From Malurus cyaneus samueli (Eukaryota > Chordata > Aves > Passeriformes > Maluridae), in contig CM019218.1 of assembly GCA_009741485.1 (NCBI GenBank), positions 27,626,101 to 27,690,100 of the forward strand: a stretch of DNA of 64,000 nucleotides. The letters run 5' to 3'. How positions within the stretch are numbered: position 1 is the first letter of the stretch; each line of letters starts with the position of its first letter. Below the pieces are notes generated by a model. It searched no databases. It saw only the letters and a program-made list of their open reading frames with translations, and was not told the origin of the DNA. Both the position numbers and the translations under genes were made by a program. Positions 27,301 to 40,000 of this stretch are shown here, in pieces.

Positions 27301-28875
27301 ATATTTCTGATCAAACAGATGTTTCTGCAACCACTGTATATTTTTACAATATAAAAATCAAGTGGCAAGACTCAATAGTGAGTTTAAGAGATCTAATAAT
27401 CTCTCTAACTCTCAGCAGGACATTCACTTTCTATAATCTTCTTCAATGGCACAGCCCAACTAAACTGGTTTATAAACCTCTGAAGGTGCTTAACACAAAA
27501 GTAGTATCAAAAAAGTTTGACAGAAAGATAGATAAGAAATATCCTTAACACCAGTGTTGAATTTTGCCAGGTAAAGATGGACTTTCACCAACTTCTGGGC
27601 TGTTAACTTTTAAACCAATATTTCGCTATCTTTCCTTCTCAGCTATTTTTATCCTCAAAACAATAGGTAAATAATCTCATGATTTGGTGTAGCTTCATAA
27701 AGAAAGCTCTCCCAGGAAATGCCATGAACACCAAAAATCATTCTAATGAAGGCATTTAGATATGCAGAAATGGGGGGTTTCAAGGTTTGCATTGAGCAGC
27801 TCTCCAAGACATCTACTTGTGACAGAAGTACCCTTTTGTAGAGCAGCCCATGTCCTGCAGTAATCAAAGGATCTGGAGCTTCATCTCCTACTGTTCTGTG
27901 CATTTCTTTGGAGTTTGCCCACCCTTCCAGCCACCATGCACTAACCTGCATCAGCTGCAGATCCCGTGTGGTGCTGAGCATCCCCAGAGCCCTGATTTAT
28001 CACCAGAGCTCATTGCAGGAGTGAGCCTTGCTGCTCCAACAGACACACATCAAGATCAGAGTGGATCCTGTGTGGCATTTTCTGAGTGCACCAGAAGGCT
28101 GAACAGAAGAACCCAACTGAGACACAAACAAGTCTTGTATGGTATAACAGAATTAGCAGGAAGACAATATTCACTGTGCAAGGGGAAAAAAACAAAACAA
28201 ACAACACTATAAGCTTGAAAACATTCGCCTCACTCTTCTGTGGTTTGAGAAGTGAAGTCTAGCATGGCAAAACAAAAAATCAGACCTGCTTTTAATCTGT
28301 GAACAGCTCTCTTGATGAAATCTGTCATGTTTCTGGCTTCGTTCGTTCTTGAGAAAAGAGCAAAAATGTTATTTTTCTTAAAGAATTTTCAAATGTTTTA
28401 TCTTTATTAATGTTTCTATATGATGTAGTTCATCACTGCAGGCAAATCTGTCTCATTCATTAATTCTTCCATTGTCAAAACAGCATAACCGATAGTTTAT
28501 AGCATTCTAAATTTTGGCCATCAATCATAATATAGAGATTTCCCATTACATATAGGATGGTCTCTTCTGAGGTGTTTGAAAGGCTGGTCAGGACTGTTCT
28601 TACAAGTAGTATAATATTCTGCATTGAAGCAGTAAGCCTATTAATGGCATTTGAATTTTTGAGTTGCTTTTGTCACTGATTGGGTTTTTCCAGATGGTAA
28701 GAAATTAATGACTTAGTTAAAATATTTTTAATGCTCTTTCTGCAAGTTTCATATTTGATGCAAGATTTGGCAAGTCCTCTGAAGTCTGGGTTCCTAAAGA
28801 TACAATCTTCTGTCCAACAAGCTCAGGATCCCTACTAAATTGCAAACAAGAAACAGAAAATTACTTGAGGGAAAC

Positions 28876-28899
28876 AAAAAAAAAAAAAAAAAAAAAAAA
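28876..28899. repeat. A24 homopolymer
   Basis: A run of 24 A, preceded by GAAAC and followed by GTACC. No upstream gene-like or retroposon sequence, poly(A) signal or target-site duplication suggests a retrotransposed tail, so it is listed as a simple repeat. Confidence 0.9.
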
Positions 28900-31800
28900 G
28901 TACCAGAAGGAATTCATAGTTTAATTTAATATAAAAATGGTAGGCAAAATGTTCAAAAGATCCAGTTCAGTAAATGTGGTCACTTCAAGTCTCTTTAGAA
29001 AGATGTATTCATCAGCTGTCATTCTTCCCTTAAGCAGGAAAAACGGAGAAAGATTTAGTGCTTCCAGCATCTGATACATTCAACAGAGTCAATGTCTTTT
29101 CTTTGAGATAACTTGAAGAAAAAGCACAAAACTAAAAGGAGTACAAGAAGCTTTTGTAGTTTTTTTCTTTTTTTTTTTTTTTTTATTTGGTGCTGTTAAT
29201 GCTGGCATTTCTGAATTTGAATGGAGAAGGTGAAGAGGAAGCCAGTTAAGTCATTGCTGCATCTGTGTGTATTATGTGATCATTTAAATGCTTTAAAAAT
29301 GTGTGAATCCCGTTTTTTTCCATGACATGACTCTAAGCAGGTCTAACACCACAAAAACCAGTGCAGCTACAGAGCAGATCACAAGAATGGGGCAAATGGG
29401 AAAAGCCAAGGGCTCCGAGTGACAGGCTTTTATGTTGCAAAGCAATGCCATCTGCAAATATTTAAGTCAGAAGAAGGGAGAAGAGAAGAAAAAGCAATGG
29501 GCTTCAAGACTTAACAACTGATGATCAAAGAGGGAGCAGATCACGGGGAAGTATCAGATTGGAATTGTGCAGTCCTATGTAGCAGATGTTTGGGTTCTAG
29601 GGGGACAAACACCACCTTGAGGTAAATCAGCTTCTCAAAAGTGCATTCTTCAGCCACCTAGAGACACCTTCACTTCATCAGAGGTCACCTCTACTGTGAC
29701 TTCTGTATTTCAAAGTTCTGAAAATTATTGATTTAATAAAAGCCAGTTCAGTAAGGACATTATGCCGGGTTACTGCAATTAGCTTTTTTAGACAGCTGCA
29801 TTTGCAAGCCTCTTCAGCAGCCACTCACCCCCAGCTGACATGCTGCCAAAAAGCCAGAGCTCACAGAAGACACAGCCATCCTGCTCATTTTGAAAGTATT
29901 ACGAGGGTCCCGGATTATGTTCACAGTTGGGCTCTCACCACTCCAGAAATTTGTCTCCCCACTTCTCTGCCTTAAGTAAAGATGCTTTTCCAAAGCACCA
30001 AAGACCTTCTCCCAGCCGGAGACAGCCTCCCTTGCATAACCAGGCAGTGTGGGGCTAATCCACAGCAGTGGGCAGGATATTCCAGCCGTGCCAGAGGAGC
30101 ACAGTGCTCTCATTCCTCAGCCCTCTAGGCAGCCTTCTTTTCCCTGTCAGCTTTCTCTCCTTTACCTGGCATTTTCTTATCAACACCTTCTTACCAGCCA
30201 AAAATATGAGCCAGAACTTCTATCAGAAATATCATTGCAGGCATTCCCTAGATAACCACCAACCTGGCTGAACTGAAGAAAACAGGTAACAAATGAGAAA
30301 AAGGATATCATTGATTATTTTTGTTTCTTGTTGACAAAAATTGTGACAACTGATATCTCTCACATTCCTATAGCTGATTTTGATCAAGACATCATATTGA
30401 ATGACATATTATGGGCTAAACTTAGAAGAAGTAAATGGGCTCTTTGTTTTGAGTTTTGTTTTGAATTTAAGCAAATGCTGCATTCTTTTCTTCCTCCAGT
30501 TCCCAATTCTTGTCAGGCCATGTTCCTTCATTTTATGTGATTTGCAGTTTGGAAAGAATACACTACTGTGGAGATCTGAATACCCACAGTTGAGTTTCCT
30601 TGCTACTATGCACTGCACATGAGGAAGGTCCTTATATCACTGATGTTGCCAGCCTTGATGTTGTACACATATGCAAGATATCTTCAGTTGCCAGTACAGT
30701 ATTTGTGAAGAAAAAGAAAGTTTTAGTCAACCTAAAAAAAAAAAAAAAAGAAAAAGAAAAAAAAAGAAGAAAGCAAAACTTAATGTTCACCACATGCACT
30801 GCCTTGAGAATTCAGATGAACTTTCTGTGCTTCTCTTCTTTTGCTTTGCAAAAATATGTAAGCCATGATTTTAAATCATTTACAAATTCCCCAGCTTTAA
30901 TTTATGAATGTAGGCTGACTGCACAAGTGCACTATTTTAACCTTAAACTGGAATACTAATAAAATCCCTGCACACACAAAAAAAAATACGTTTAATTCCA
31001 GCTTTTATTGCACTATTATCCCAGTAGATCCCGAGAACATCTGATTGAAGTTACCTTAAAATTTCTGCACTTAAATTAAATATGGAACCAGAAAAACTCC
31101 ACTGATCTCAACAACCTTGAACTTGTGGGAACTCAGATCTAGATCCAGGCTGTGCAGCTGGATTTCATCCCGAGTTTAAATGCTACTCAAAGTCAAAGAG
31201 TGTTGTGGCTGCACACACAGTTTTCAGGAAATGTTCAATTCAACAGTTTTGGTAGGTGTTCCATCCTTTAATTACTCCCAAATTTCTGCCCAGCTCTTCA
31301 TACCAATACCTGAGTTCAGACTCTTGCTTTCTGTCTGAACCGACTGAAGCCTTAGCAGACACATTGCTTCACTACAGAATAAACATTGGGGCACTGATTT
31401 GAATCCAGAATTCTCAGAACAACTGTTTCACATCTAAGTAATTGCACCAGCAGTAGTGGGGTCGCCTCCTTGTTTATATGGGGGGTTGAGGGGGTGCGGT
31501 TTCAGTCACAGCCCATGACTTTATCATACAACATGAAAAGCCTTTGGGCTATCTTCTCAGCTGGGATAAATAAGCAAAGCTCTATTGGTTTCTGGGTGAA
31601 TGAGATTATAATTCAAATCAGAAGTGTAGTGTTTGTTTATACCATAACGAAGTATCACAGAAGTGTGTATCATAAGCCTTAAAACACTGCACTCAAGGAC
31701 AGTAAAACCCATGAGTCTGAGCTTAGATTTCAGTGACTCCAGTGAAGTTATGCCTATTTATTTCAGGATAGCAGTGCTGATGTGCACCAGCTGAGAATCT

Positions 31801-33980
31801 GGCTCTTTAACTCCCAAATGACAGCAGAAACCATTTACAGGGGGAGGGAGAAGGGGCTGGGGTGGGAATCAACTTGAGTACAGAACTGTGTGGCTGATAA
31901 ATGAGTATCAGCCATGCCTTAAAACAGGCAGGCCTGTTTCTTCCTAAAGTGAAACTAGAGAATTAATAAACATGTGCAAAAGAATAATACAAAAGATATG
32001 TTTCCTTAAGGAATTTCAAATGTGTACACTATGCTTCACATTCCTATACAAAGGATTTTGACAGTAACATTTAACCAGTTCCTCATTTTATGTGCTTGCA
32101 TACACAACCCTTGTGATTCAAAACAAACTGCAGTATAAAATGCCTTTCAGAACAATCTGTCCACTCAGTGAAGCTGGCAGCCTATACTCACCTAAAAACA
32201 AAACTACTCTTTCTTCCATGTATCCCAAAAGCACCCCAAACTAGCCAGCAGTAATAAACTTACAAGGCCAGTTTTTCCTGGTACCACATCTACACAGCTC
32301 ATCCCAGTGGGAAATGATACAATCTATAACATTGCTATATTTCACAATAATTATGTAAGAGAAGTCACATGTGGCACAAATGGAATGTATAACAAAGAGC
32401 AGAAGCATATGTTCAAATAAACCACTGGTTATGTCAAAACTAATAACTTGTTTATTGTAGTGGACTCAGCTACAGGCCCAGTAGTAATAGGCCCAATGAG
32501 TCTGATGACTTTGTTACCACTGCTTTCGCTCCTCATTGAGCAGGCTGAAGCATATTTTTTTTTTTCCCAGGAATTATGTTTATGCAATACGAACATATTG
32601 TTATTTGCTACTTTCTGCATGATCATTTTGGCATTCTTATGAGAAGATGATGATGGTTCTGTCTAAATGTTTGGGAGGATTATCACTGACATGGGAAGTT
32701 ATTAGGTTTGATGCAATACAGAGAACATTCACAGTCAGAAAACAGCATCTTTCATTTTTAGGAATAGAGGTAATTGTGCTTTGTGACAGTGCACATCCTT
32801 AAGATGTTATGAATCATTGCGTACTTAAAAAAGCAGTACACTTTTCATTGATCTTTCAATTTCATTTTGATTTAAAATGCAGATCTTTCCCTCCATTGAA
32901 ATCTTAGCATTTTTATTTTAAAACGTATCAGAAAAAATCCATTTCAGACATATGCAGCACCATAAATTACTTTTTGTGGTTGAAACAGTATTCGCTTATG
33001 TCACGGGTTGAACATCCTCCTTTATTAGAATGCTATTTATTGCCACCAGCTGCAGTGCTTAGCTAGGAAAGTTCTTGACACCAGCGATTGCTTTTCAGCA
33101 CCAATGCTTCCGGCTGCTAACGGGGGCTCCTATTGCCAAATGCAGCCACTCCTCCTAAACTGTTCCTTCTGGTATACAGGCAGCTCCTGTCGCTGTTACC
33201 CAGAGCAGAAGCTGGGAGAAAGGGATCGGATCTGAACCCACTACTATGGAATCTCTTTAGCTATAAATCTCCTATAATTTTAAAAGGCCTTGCCAAATAC
33301 CCCTAGCTTGAAATCTGTCAAATGTGTTCAGGAAATCTGAACACATCAGTAATGGATTTTTTTCAAAATTAAGATGCAAGTTCAGCTTGTGAGAAAAGTG
33401 TGTCTTACATAACAAGCCACAGATTCAGTTAAAAGCAAGAAGATTTCTGTATCTATAAGCTATGTAGCCAATAGTCTCTATTTCATTAGATTTTCGAGCA
33501 GAGAGAAACCAGACAAAGGTAATTACTCTTCTTCTGTTAAGGGCTGTTATTACTCCTGCATGAGCAGCTAGAACTGCCTTTTCCTTGTGCCTCCGCCTCT
33601 GGCAGCCATGAAAGCTAAGCAGGAGCAGCATAAAAGTGGCAGTGTCAACAGCTGTCCTACCAAACACTGAGAGCACCTCGCACTGTAAATCTTCAAAGCA
33701 GTAGCATTTGTGCTGCTCCTGCATATGCAAATCCTGTTATTTTATTGATATCATTTGCACACGTGCCTTCTTCACAGCTGAACCCTTGAAAAGCCGCTGC
33801 ATATAATTGGGCTCAACTAAGCAACAGAGGCAATCAGTGACAGGAGGAGACTGAACTCCTTTAACATGGAAAGAATTCCTTTCCTCCCTCAGAAAAGAAA
33901 CACCCAGTAGGTCAAAGAGGAAGGTTTCTCTGCACTATAGCACAGACAAGTCTGTTATACAGATGCCTGAACCACTGGAA

Positions 33981-34000
33981 NNNNNNNNNNNNNNNNNNNN
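33981..34000. other. Assembly gap (20 N)
   Basis: Exactly 20 undetermined bases. The left flank ends in GGAA and the right flank begins with seven A, so an unresolved A-rich or homopolymer run is likely. The size 20 looks like a placeholder rather than a measured length. An apparent open frame across it on the minus strand (33912-34118) is meaningless. Confidence 0.99.
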
Positions 34001-37000
34001 AAAAAAAGTCAAGCCCTGAGCCTTCACGAGCATGATTTTTACCTTTTTTTAAATAAAGGAATGAACACATGTACATATTTTTGTCTATATATATGTTTAA
34101 AAACCCTAAAACATTCAAACTGAACTCTTTGCAGGGTTAGCTCTGCCACACAAGATAACTTAACTGGCAGGCATTCTGAAAATTTTTTTACTCACTGTGA
34201 AAACTGATAAAAGTAGGTGTCCTGTTCATCTTACAGACAGACTACAAAAAAAATTATGATTCTTCTGGCCGTAAGGAAATTCCTTTACAGATTCACAGAG
34301 TACAAGAGACATCTGAAAGCTGGAGTTATTTATGGGTCAAAATACAAGTGCTCTTTATTTCTTATCTTGTCCCTGCAAATAACGCAAAACAGTTGTTAGC
34401 AAATTACTTTCTCTTTCATATCTTTAAACTGGAGATAAGTATATGTTTCCTCTAAATGACTCATAAAAATAAACTGGCACAACAGTTTGACTGTAAGTGT
34501 TATGTGTGACTGAGCAGCCTTCATAAGAATTGCTATTTCCTTTGCATCTGCTTTCTCCTTGGGCCAGAGTTTGGGCCATACTCTGCCCTACATGCTACAT
34601 CCTCATATAAGGCCAGTATTCACTTCCCCACTGCTGGCAGAGGTCTGCTCCATTACACCAATCCCACTCCAGCCTTCTCTTTGGGAAGTGCAAGACAAGA
34701 TATGATAATGTAACATCATGAAGAATGGGTGTCTTAAACAGCTCCTCTTTTCTCTTTCAGCTGGACTTCAGCCAATTCAAATGGATGAGTGAGGGCCAAC
34801 AGACATATTAGTGCAACCCTGTATTTAAAGCCAAGTTATCCCCTAAATGACCCTTGAGTCAATTTATAGATGCAGACACTAATGTACAATAGAGTTCAGA
34901 AATCTCTAAAGCCTGGCTTTGAAAATGCCTTGATACATGCCACTGGGAGTACACTCTGAGGGTTCAGAGAGGGGCAAAACATATATATACTTCTTTCCAT
35001 GTTTGTCCAGTGTCCTATTTGGCTATTGCTTTTTAAAATTTTTTTTTGTCACTTGGTAATTTAAAAAAAATAATTATGTGTAAATATATAACCAATGAAA
35101 ATGAAGCCTAGAAATTTTAAATCTTAATACAGTTTAAAACTGTAATTAATCCCCACAGACAAGTTCTCCCCTAAGGAGTTCATCAGTTCAGCAGTATAAC
35201 TCTTCCTCATTCCTACGGATGCCAGAAATACCTGGTGGTGTGGGGCACAAGCACCCTCCCTGTTAGCAATGATGAGCAGTGAGCCTCTGAGTTACACTCC
35301 TCCTAACGCTGTACAGCTTTCATTCTCCTTGCTTTAATTTTTATCTCACTTTGTAAATATCAGTTGACCTAGATTAAGTTCCTACAGAAACCCAATAAGC
35401 TTTAATCAGTTCTCCCAACTGTCCCCAAAATATAATTTGAGAAACAACTCAGATTTTCAGAGCAGGTTAATTATAAAAACAAGCTCACAAAAAAAATCTG
35501 AGTAACAAAAAAAGATGTGCAGATGCAGTAGCAGCCACATTTTATGCAATTTCTTTTTCTTTCAGACAAGTAGGACCACTGATGATATTTTTATGCCGAA
35601 GCCTCTTAAATGCATCTTGAAGTAAAAGTTTCTCAAGACAAACATGTAGATCATGTACATAGCAGATAGCAAGTAACTGTTGCAAGTGAGAGGAAGGAGT
35701 TAAAAAAAATCAACCCATCATTAAACTGAGTTTAGTATATTTTATGGCAATTTCAATAAGTTTAGCTATATTCCTGTAAAAGTTGTAGTTATGACAATCA
35801 GAGAGCTTTATATTGTCTGGTCTGTAATTTTACTTGCGTTCTTGTAGAAGAGTTCACAATTATCCCCAGTTTTCCATGTCACACCTTTTCCCATATGAAC
35901 ATACTGCTTTAGAGTTTTAATATTTGAGGCTACCACTGTGCATTACCATAGGAGTACAAGTTACATAAACATCAACACAAGGTTCCAGTGCACAGGAGGC
36001 CAGGCATTGCTTTCCATGCCACTGACTCAAAGAGGGTCAATAACAGTCTCCAGAGCAGTTGATTTACAAGCCAAAACCCTTCAACGATCTCTGAGTTAAA
36101 TGGAAGCAAGATAGGGGATTAAAGGCTATTGTGGGTACTCTCCGAATGCCACTGGTCAGTGCAGAAAGCAGGACTAACTTCCTTCTTTTGCTCCTTTGCA
36201 CACAATTACCCCACCAGCAGCAATAGTCAAGGATGACACCTGACCCTCTGTAAGAAAGCATCCATCCCATTCAGAGCACCACATCAATTGCACCGGACAC
36301 TGAAATGAAACAAACAAACCACCAACTTGCAGACCGAGCAGTGCCCAGCTCTGAAACAGTGACACCTTCAGCTGCCTTGTACAGGTCATTTTTATGCTGC
36401 TGTTTCCAAAAGCAGAGAGTAGGGCAAGCTTTTCAAGTGCCTGAAGCAATCTGTCTACCCACCAGAAAAGCTGAAGAGAACAGCCTAATTTTTAGATGCA
36501 AGCATTCCAATCTCCCATTAAGTCACTGTCAGAGAATTTCCAGGATCGTTTGCAATGGCTGCTATTTAGCACTTTTATAAAAATCTCTAAAAATTAATCA
36601 CATGGGCAATTAAAAACCAGTGGCTGGATTTTCAACAGTAAGATAGAGGGATCTGCTTCAGGTTTTAGTTGCCTAACTTGAGAGAGTTAAATGGGCATGT
36701 TTTCATAAGTGCTCAACATGTAGTTTGAAAAATATTAAGCATTATCTGAGCGCTTGAACAACAACAACAAAAAAAAAAAAATACAAGTTCCTGCCTACTG
36801 TAAATACCTTTGGTCTGTTCACCTGAGGATAGCAAGTTTGTTCAGTTGGTTTTTGACAAGCACAGGAATGGGGCAGAGAGACCACCACCAGAAACTGTTG
36901 TAACCTCATGGTTACAGACATGCTAACAAAGGCAAGGGCAGTCCAAGGCATCAGTTATTCAAACCAAATAAAACCATATAATATCCAGGTATTGCTTAAA

Positions 37001-40000
37001 ACTCTCGAATCCAGAACAAATTTTCCACCCACAGGAAATAATAACCTTCCATACTCAAGCAATGTGAACAACTGCCGGAGTGGATGGGTGATCAATTATC
37101 TTTAGAAACAAAACCATCCTGCAGAGAGCAGGGAAATAATTTGAAAGAGAAAAAGATAATGAAGGAAAGAAAAAAGACAAATAATGGGACTTCAGAAGAA
37201 AACACAGTTTTGCTGCCTCTATAGAAGACCCAAATAAACTAGGATAATAAACAGACACATGCAGACACTACTCAGGAACTGCAAGTTGGTTTTGCCAAGG
37301 AAATGTATAGTTATTTTACTGGGATCCAGCCAGCAACTAAAAATTAAATGTGTGCAATAATGCAACAGAGAATCTGAATACTCTTTGGAACTTACATATT
37401 GAAAACTTTCTGTTCAGAAAATATTCCACATAAATGAGCTGCAGCATCAAAGTAAGAACAGTGCAGAGGAATCAATGTGAAGAAGGACAAGTCAGTGTTA
37501 ATGGGAAAGAGGGACCCTACTACGGGTGCTGGCAGCCAAAACCAACAACATTTCTTTCACTAGATCTCAAAGAATAATATTTAATTTAGTTAGTGGCATT
37601 ATAGAAAGCCACAAAAAATGAGACTCCCAAGGCTGGAAGTGAGAACATATTTCATCTCGGGCCAGAATACGAGATCCGCTCCAAAGCTGAGTTACTGGAA
37701 GTCTTCCATTGTCTCCAATCATTTCTTTTTTCATTTGATTTCCCTCTTATTTTCAAAATTAATGAACAGGCATTTCCTATGTCACCCCAAGAATTATAAA
37801 TGCACAATATATATATTTAATAATTTCAAAAATATAAAATATAAAAGTCAATTCTCTCCAAAGAATTATATTTAATATACAACACACTGCTGAAGTAAAT
37901 TACACATAGGTTCAATAATTCCATTTCACCGGTATTCCAACACTCTTCTGGGGAAGGAAATAAAAGGAAAGTGTTTTTACAAGTTCTCCAAATGCTATAT
38001 TCACATGCTAGTAAACAAATAATATTATGATTGTTATTTTGTCAGTATTACTATGCTGCAAGAAAAGCACAACAGGTAAAAGATTAGTTAATCCTTAATA
38101 TTACCTAAACCAGAAACGCTGCTAGATGCAGTACCTTAGTAGTACAAATATAAGATTTTATGTCTTCTGACAAACTTGTACTAGATTTTAGAAAGATTTG
38201 TTGATTATTCAAGAATAGAAATTGTTCTTTAGAAAGCAAAGTGTCATTGGTGTACTTTAAGATGTTCATTAAAAATCATAAGACAAAATCAGTCACCAAA
38301 TAATCATGGACACAGAAAAAAGTTGCATATCCACCAGGCTTTATTGAAGCTGCAAATCACAAGCAATGGTCTGATTCCTAATTTATTGTCTCCACAAACT
38401 TCAGGAAAAGCAGAGAGCTGAAAGCAAATAGTGAAATATACTAATATGCTTCAAGTTAAGTCTTTTCAAAAGGGCATTTCTGTCTAAAGATGTAAGGAAC
38501 TATTCAGCAACAGCAAATCAAGTTCATTTTCAGCATATAAATGAGCACTTTCAGCCAAGTAAGAAATAGAGAAGCCCTTTTAACTTGTCCCTCAAAGATA
38601 TTTCCTTTCTTTTTCTAATTTGGTGAATACACAGAGTGTGGTGTCATGTGTGCTGTTTCCATGAGTCCTGCAGTAAAGAGGTTTCCTTTAGACCAGCTCA
38701 GATAAACTCTCTAGCTTACTACTGCAATAGGCTCTCCAAAATAGGTTTTACCCAAACCCCAACGAGGGGTACCATGTGAAATGCGTTTGTAGAAGTAAGA
38801 GCAAATGAGGGGCCTCACACTAAAGCCCCCATGCATTCCCACTGCCAAATCCCAGGACAGAACCGATGGGTGCTGTCTGCCCCACTCAAGCTCACCTCCG
38901 AGCTGCGCTTCACTGAAAGCTGCCTGGTAGCTGGGATCCTGGGTGGGATTTTCTCTTGACCTTTAAAACCAATTGCCTGCTGCACTTCCAGCTATTTACT
39001 GCTGCTGCAGGGAGGAATGATATTTCCTTGTAAAAGTCCTTCCCCATAAGAAGCGAGGTCTGCGTGGTATCAGCCCTCTGCTGAGAGCTGCAAACACTCA
39101 TGTGTTAATTGCTTAATTGCTGCCCTGATACTACTGAGGGGAGGTTGCCCTGAGCTAGTGTTTTATAGAATCAAGCCCAATGGCTGCTGCAATAACTAAG
39201 AATAAAGGCAGTCCATAAAAAAAGCCTTCTGCAGACAGAGCAAAGAGCCATTTAGTTCAGCCTCTCTCTGAGTGGCTAATGGGGTATATTTGAGGAAAAA
39301 GCATAGGAACAGAAGCTTTCTGTACAACATGTGTACGTAAAACTTCTTTCCTTACAATCCATAACGCTTTCTGCAATTTAGGAACCTCCTGAGCTAAAAG
39401 GAATAGATTCTTCTCTTTTCTTAAATCTTCCAGGTTAAAAACCAGCCGGTAGACCTGCTTTCAATAAAACCAGCACACAAAGGCCCTGGGTGCTGTGAAC
39501 CTGACAGCAATTTACAGCCATTTAGAACAATGAGTGAGCCTATTGCCAATACACACTAGAAGTCCATGATAAATGCAGAGCAAAATTTAACATTTCAATC
39601 TAGATTATTAGAGAAAACAGTACTTCATCCATCAAATTTATATCTGTCCTATCTGGGTATTTATCAGCGTAGTTGTGTGCTACATAAGCAGAACAACAAA
39701 GGCAGTGGCAGCAGCCCCACAAGCTTTGCAATGAGCTTGCACTGTGTCTGTGCAGAGGTGTGCTCAGCACAGAGGAGATTTTGCTGCCCTGTAACTCCAG
39801 CTGGTCTTCAGCATCCATCAGGCATGGCAAGTTACTTCGTAAAATCAGGTTGCTCTTGCATGTTTCCATGAACACAAGAATTTAACAATTTCTGAAAGAA
39901 CAAAATGGGCTGGGTTTCAGGTGGGTGGAAGTGCAGCCTGCTGTCCTCTCTGTTATGTGCTACACTCTGTGGTGTGTGCTTGGGTCCCTGCAATACACTG

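Larger units (their letters stand above)
14041..33980. other. AT-rich intergenic DNA between CDIN1 and MEIS2, left part
   Basis: About 20 kb with no gene I can support. All open frames are short (at most about 120 codons), lack recognisable domains and are scattered on both strands as expected by chance. CpG is depleted. Notable contents, listed separately, are the repeat/hairpin cluster at 18.03-18.40 kb, a somewhat GC-richer patch at 19.4-19.72 kb and homopolymer tracts near 28.88 and 30.74 kb. An octamer ATGCAAAT lies at 33725-33732. I recognise no further CR1 copies, LTRs or DNA transposons by eye; old diverged copies could be missed. Confidence 0.7.

Noticed and set aside
27850..28212. 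120-codon + strand frame in intergenic DNA
   Set aside because: No domain, no upstream promoter-like sequence or splice context, no resemblance to known proteins; the length is within chance for a 64 kb six-frame search.
33912..34118. Minus-strand frame containing unknown residues
   Set aside because: It is open only because it runs through the 20-N assembly gap.
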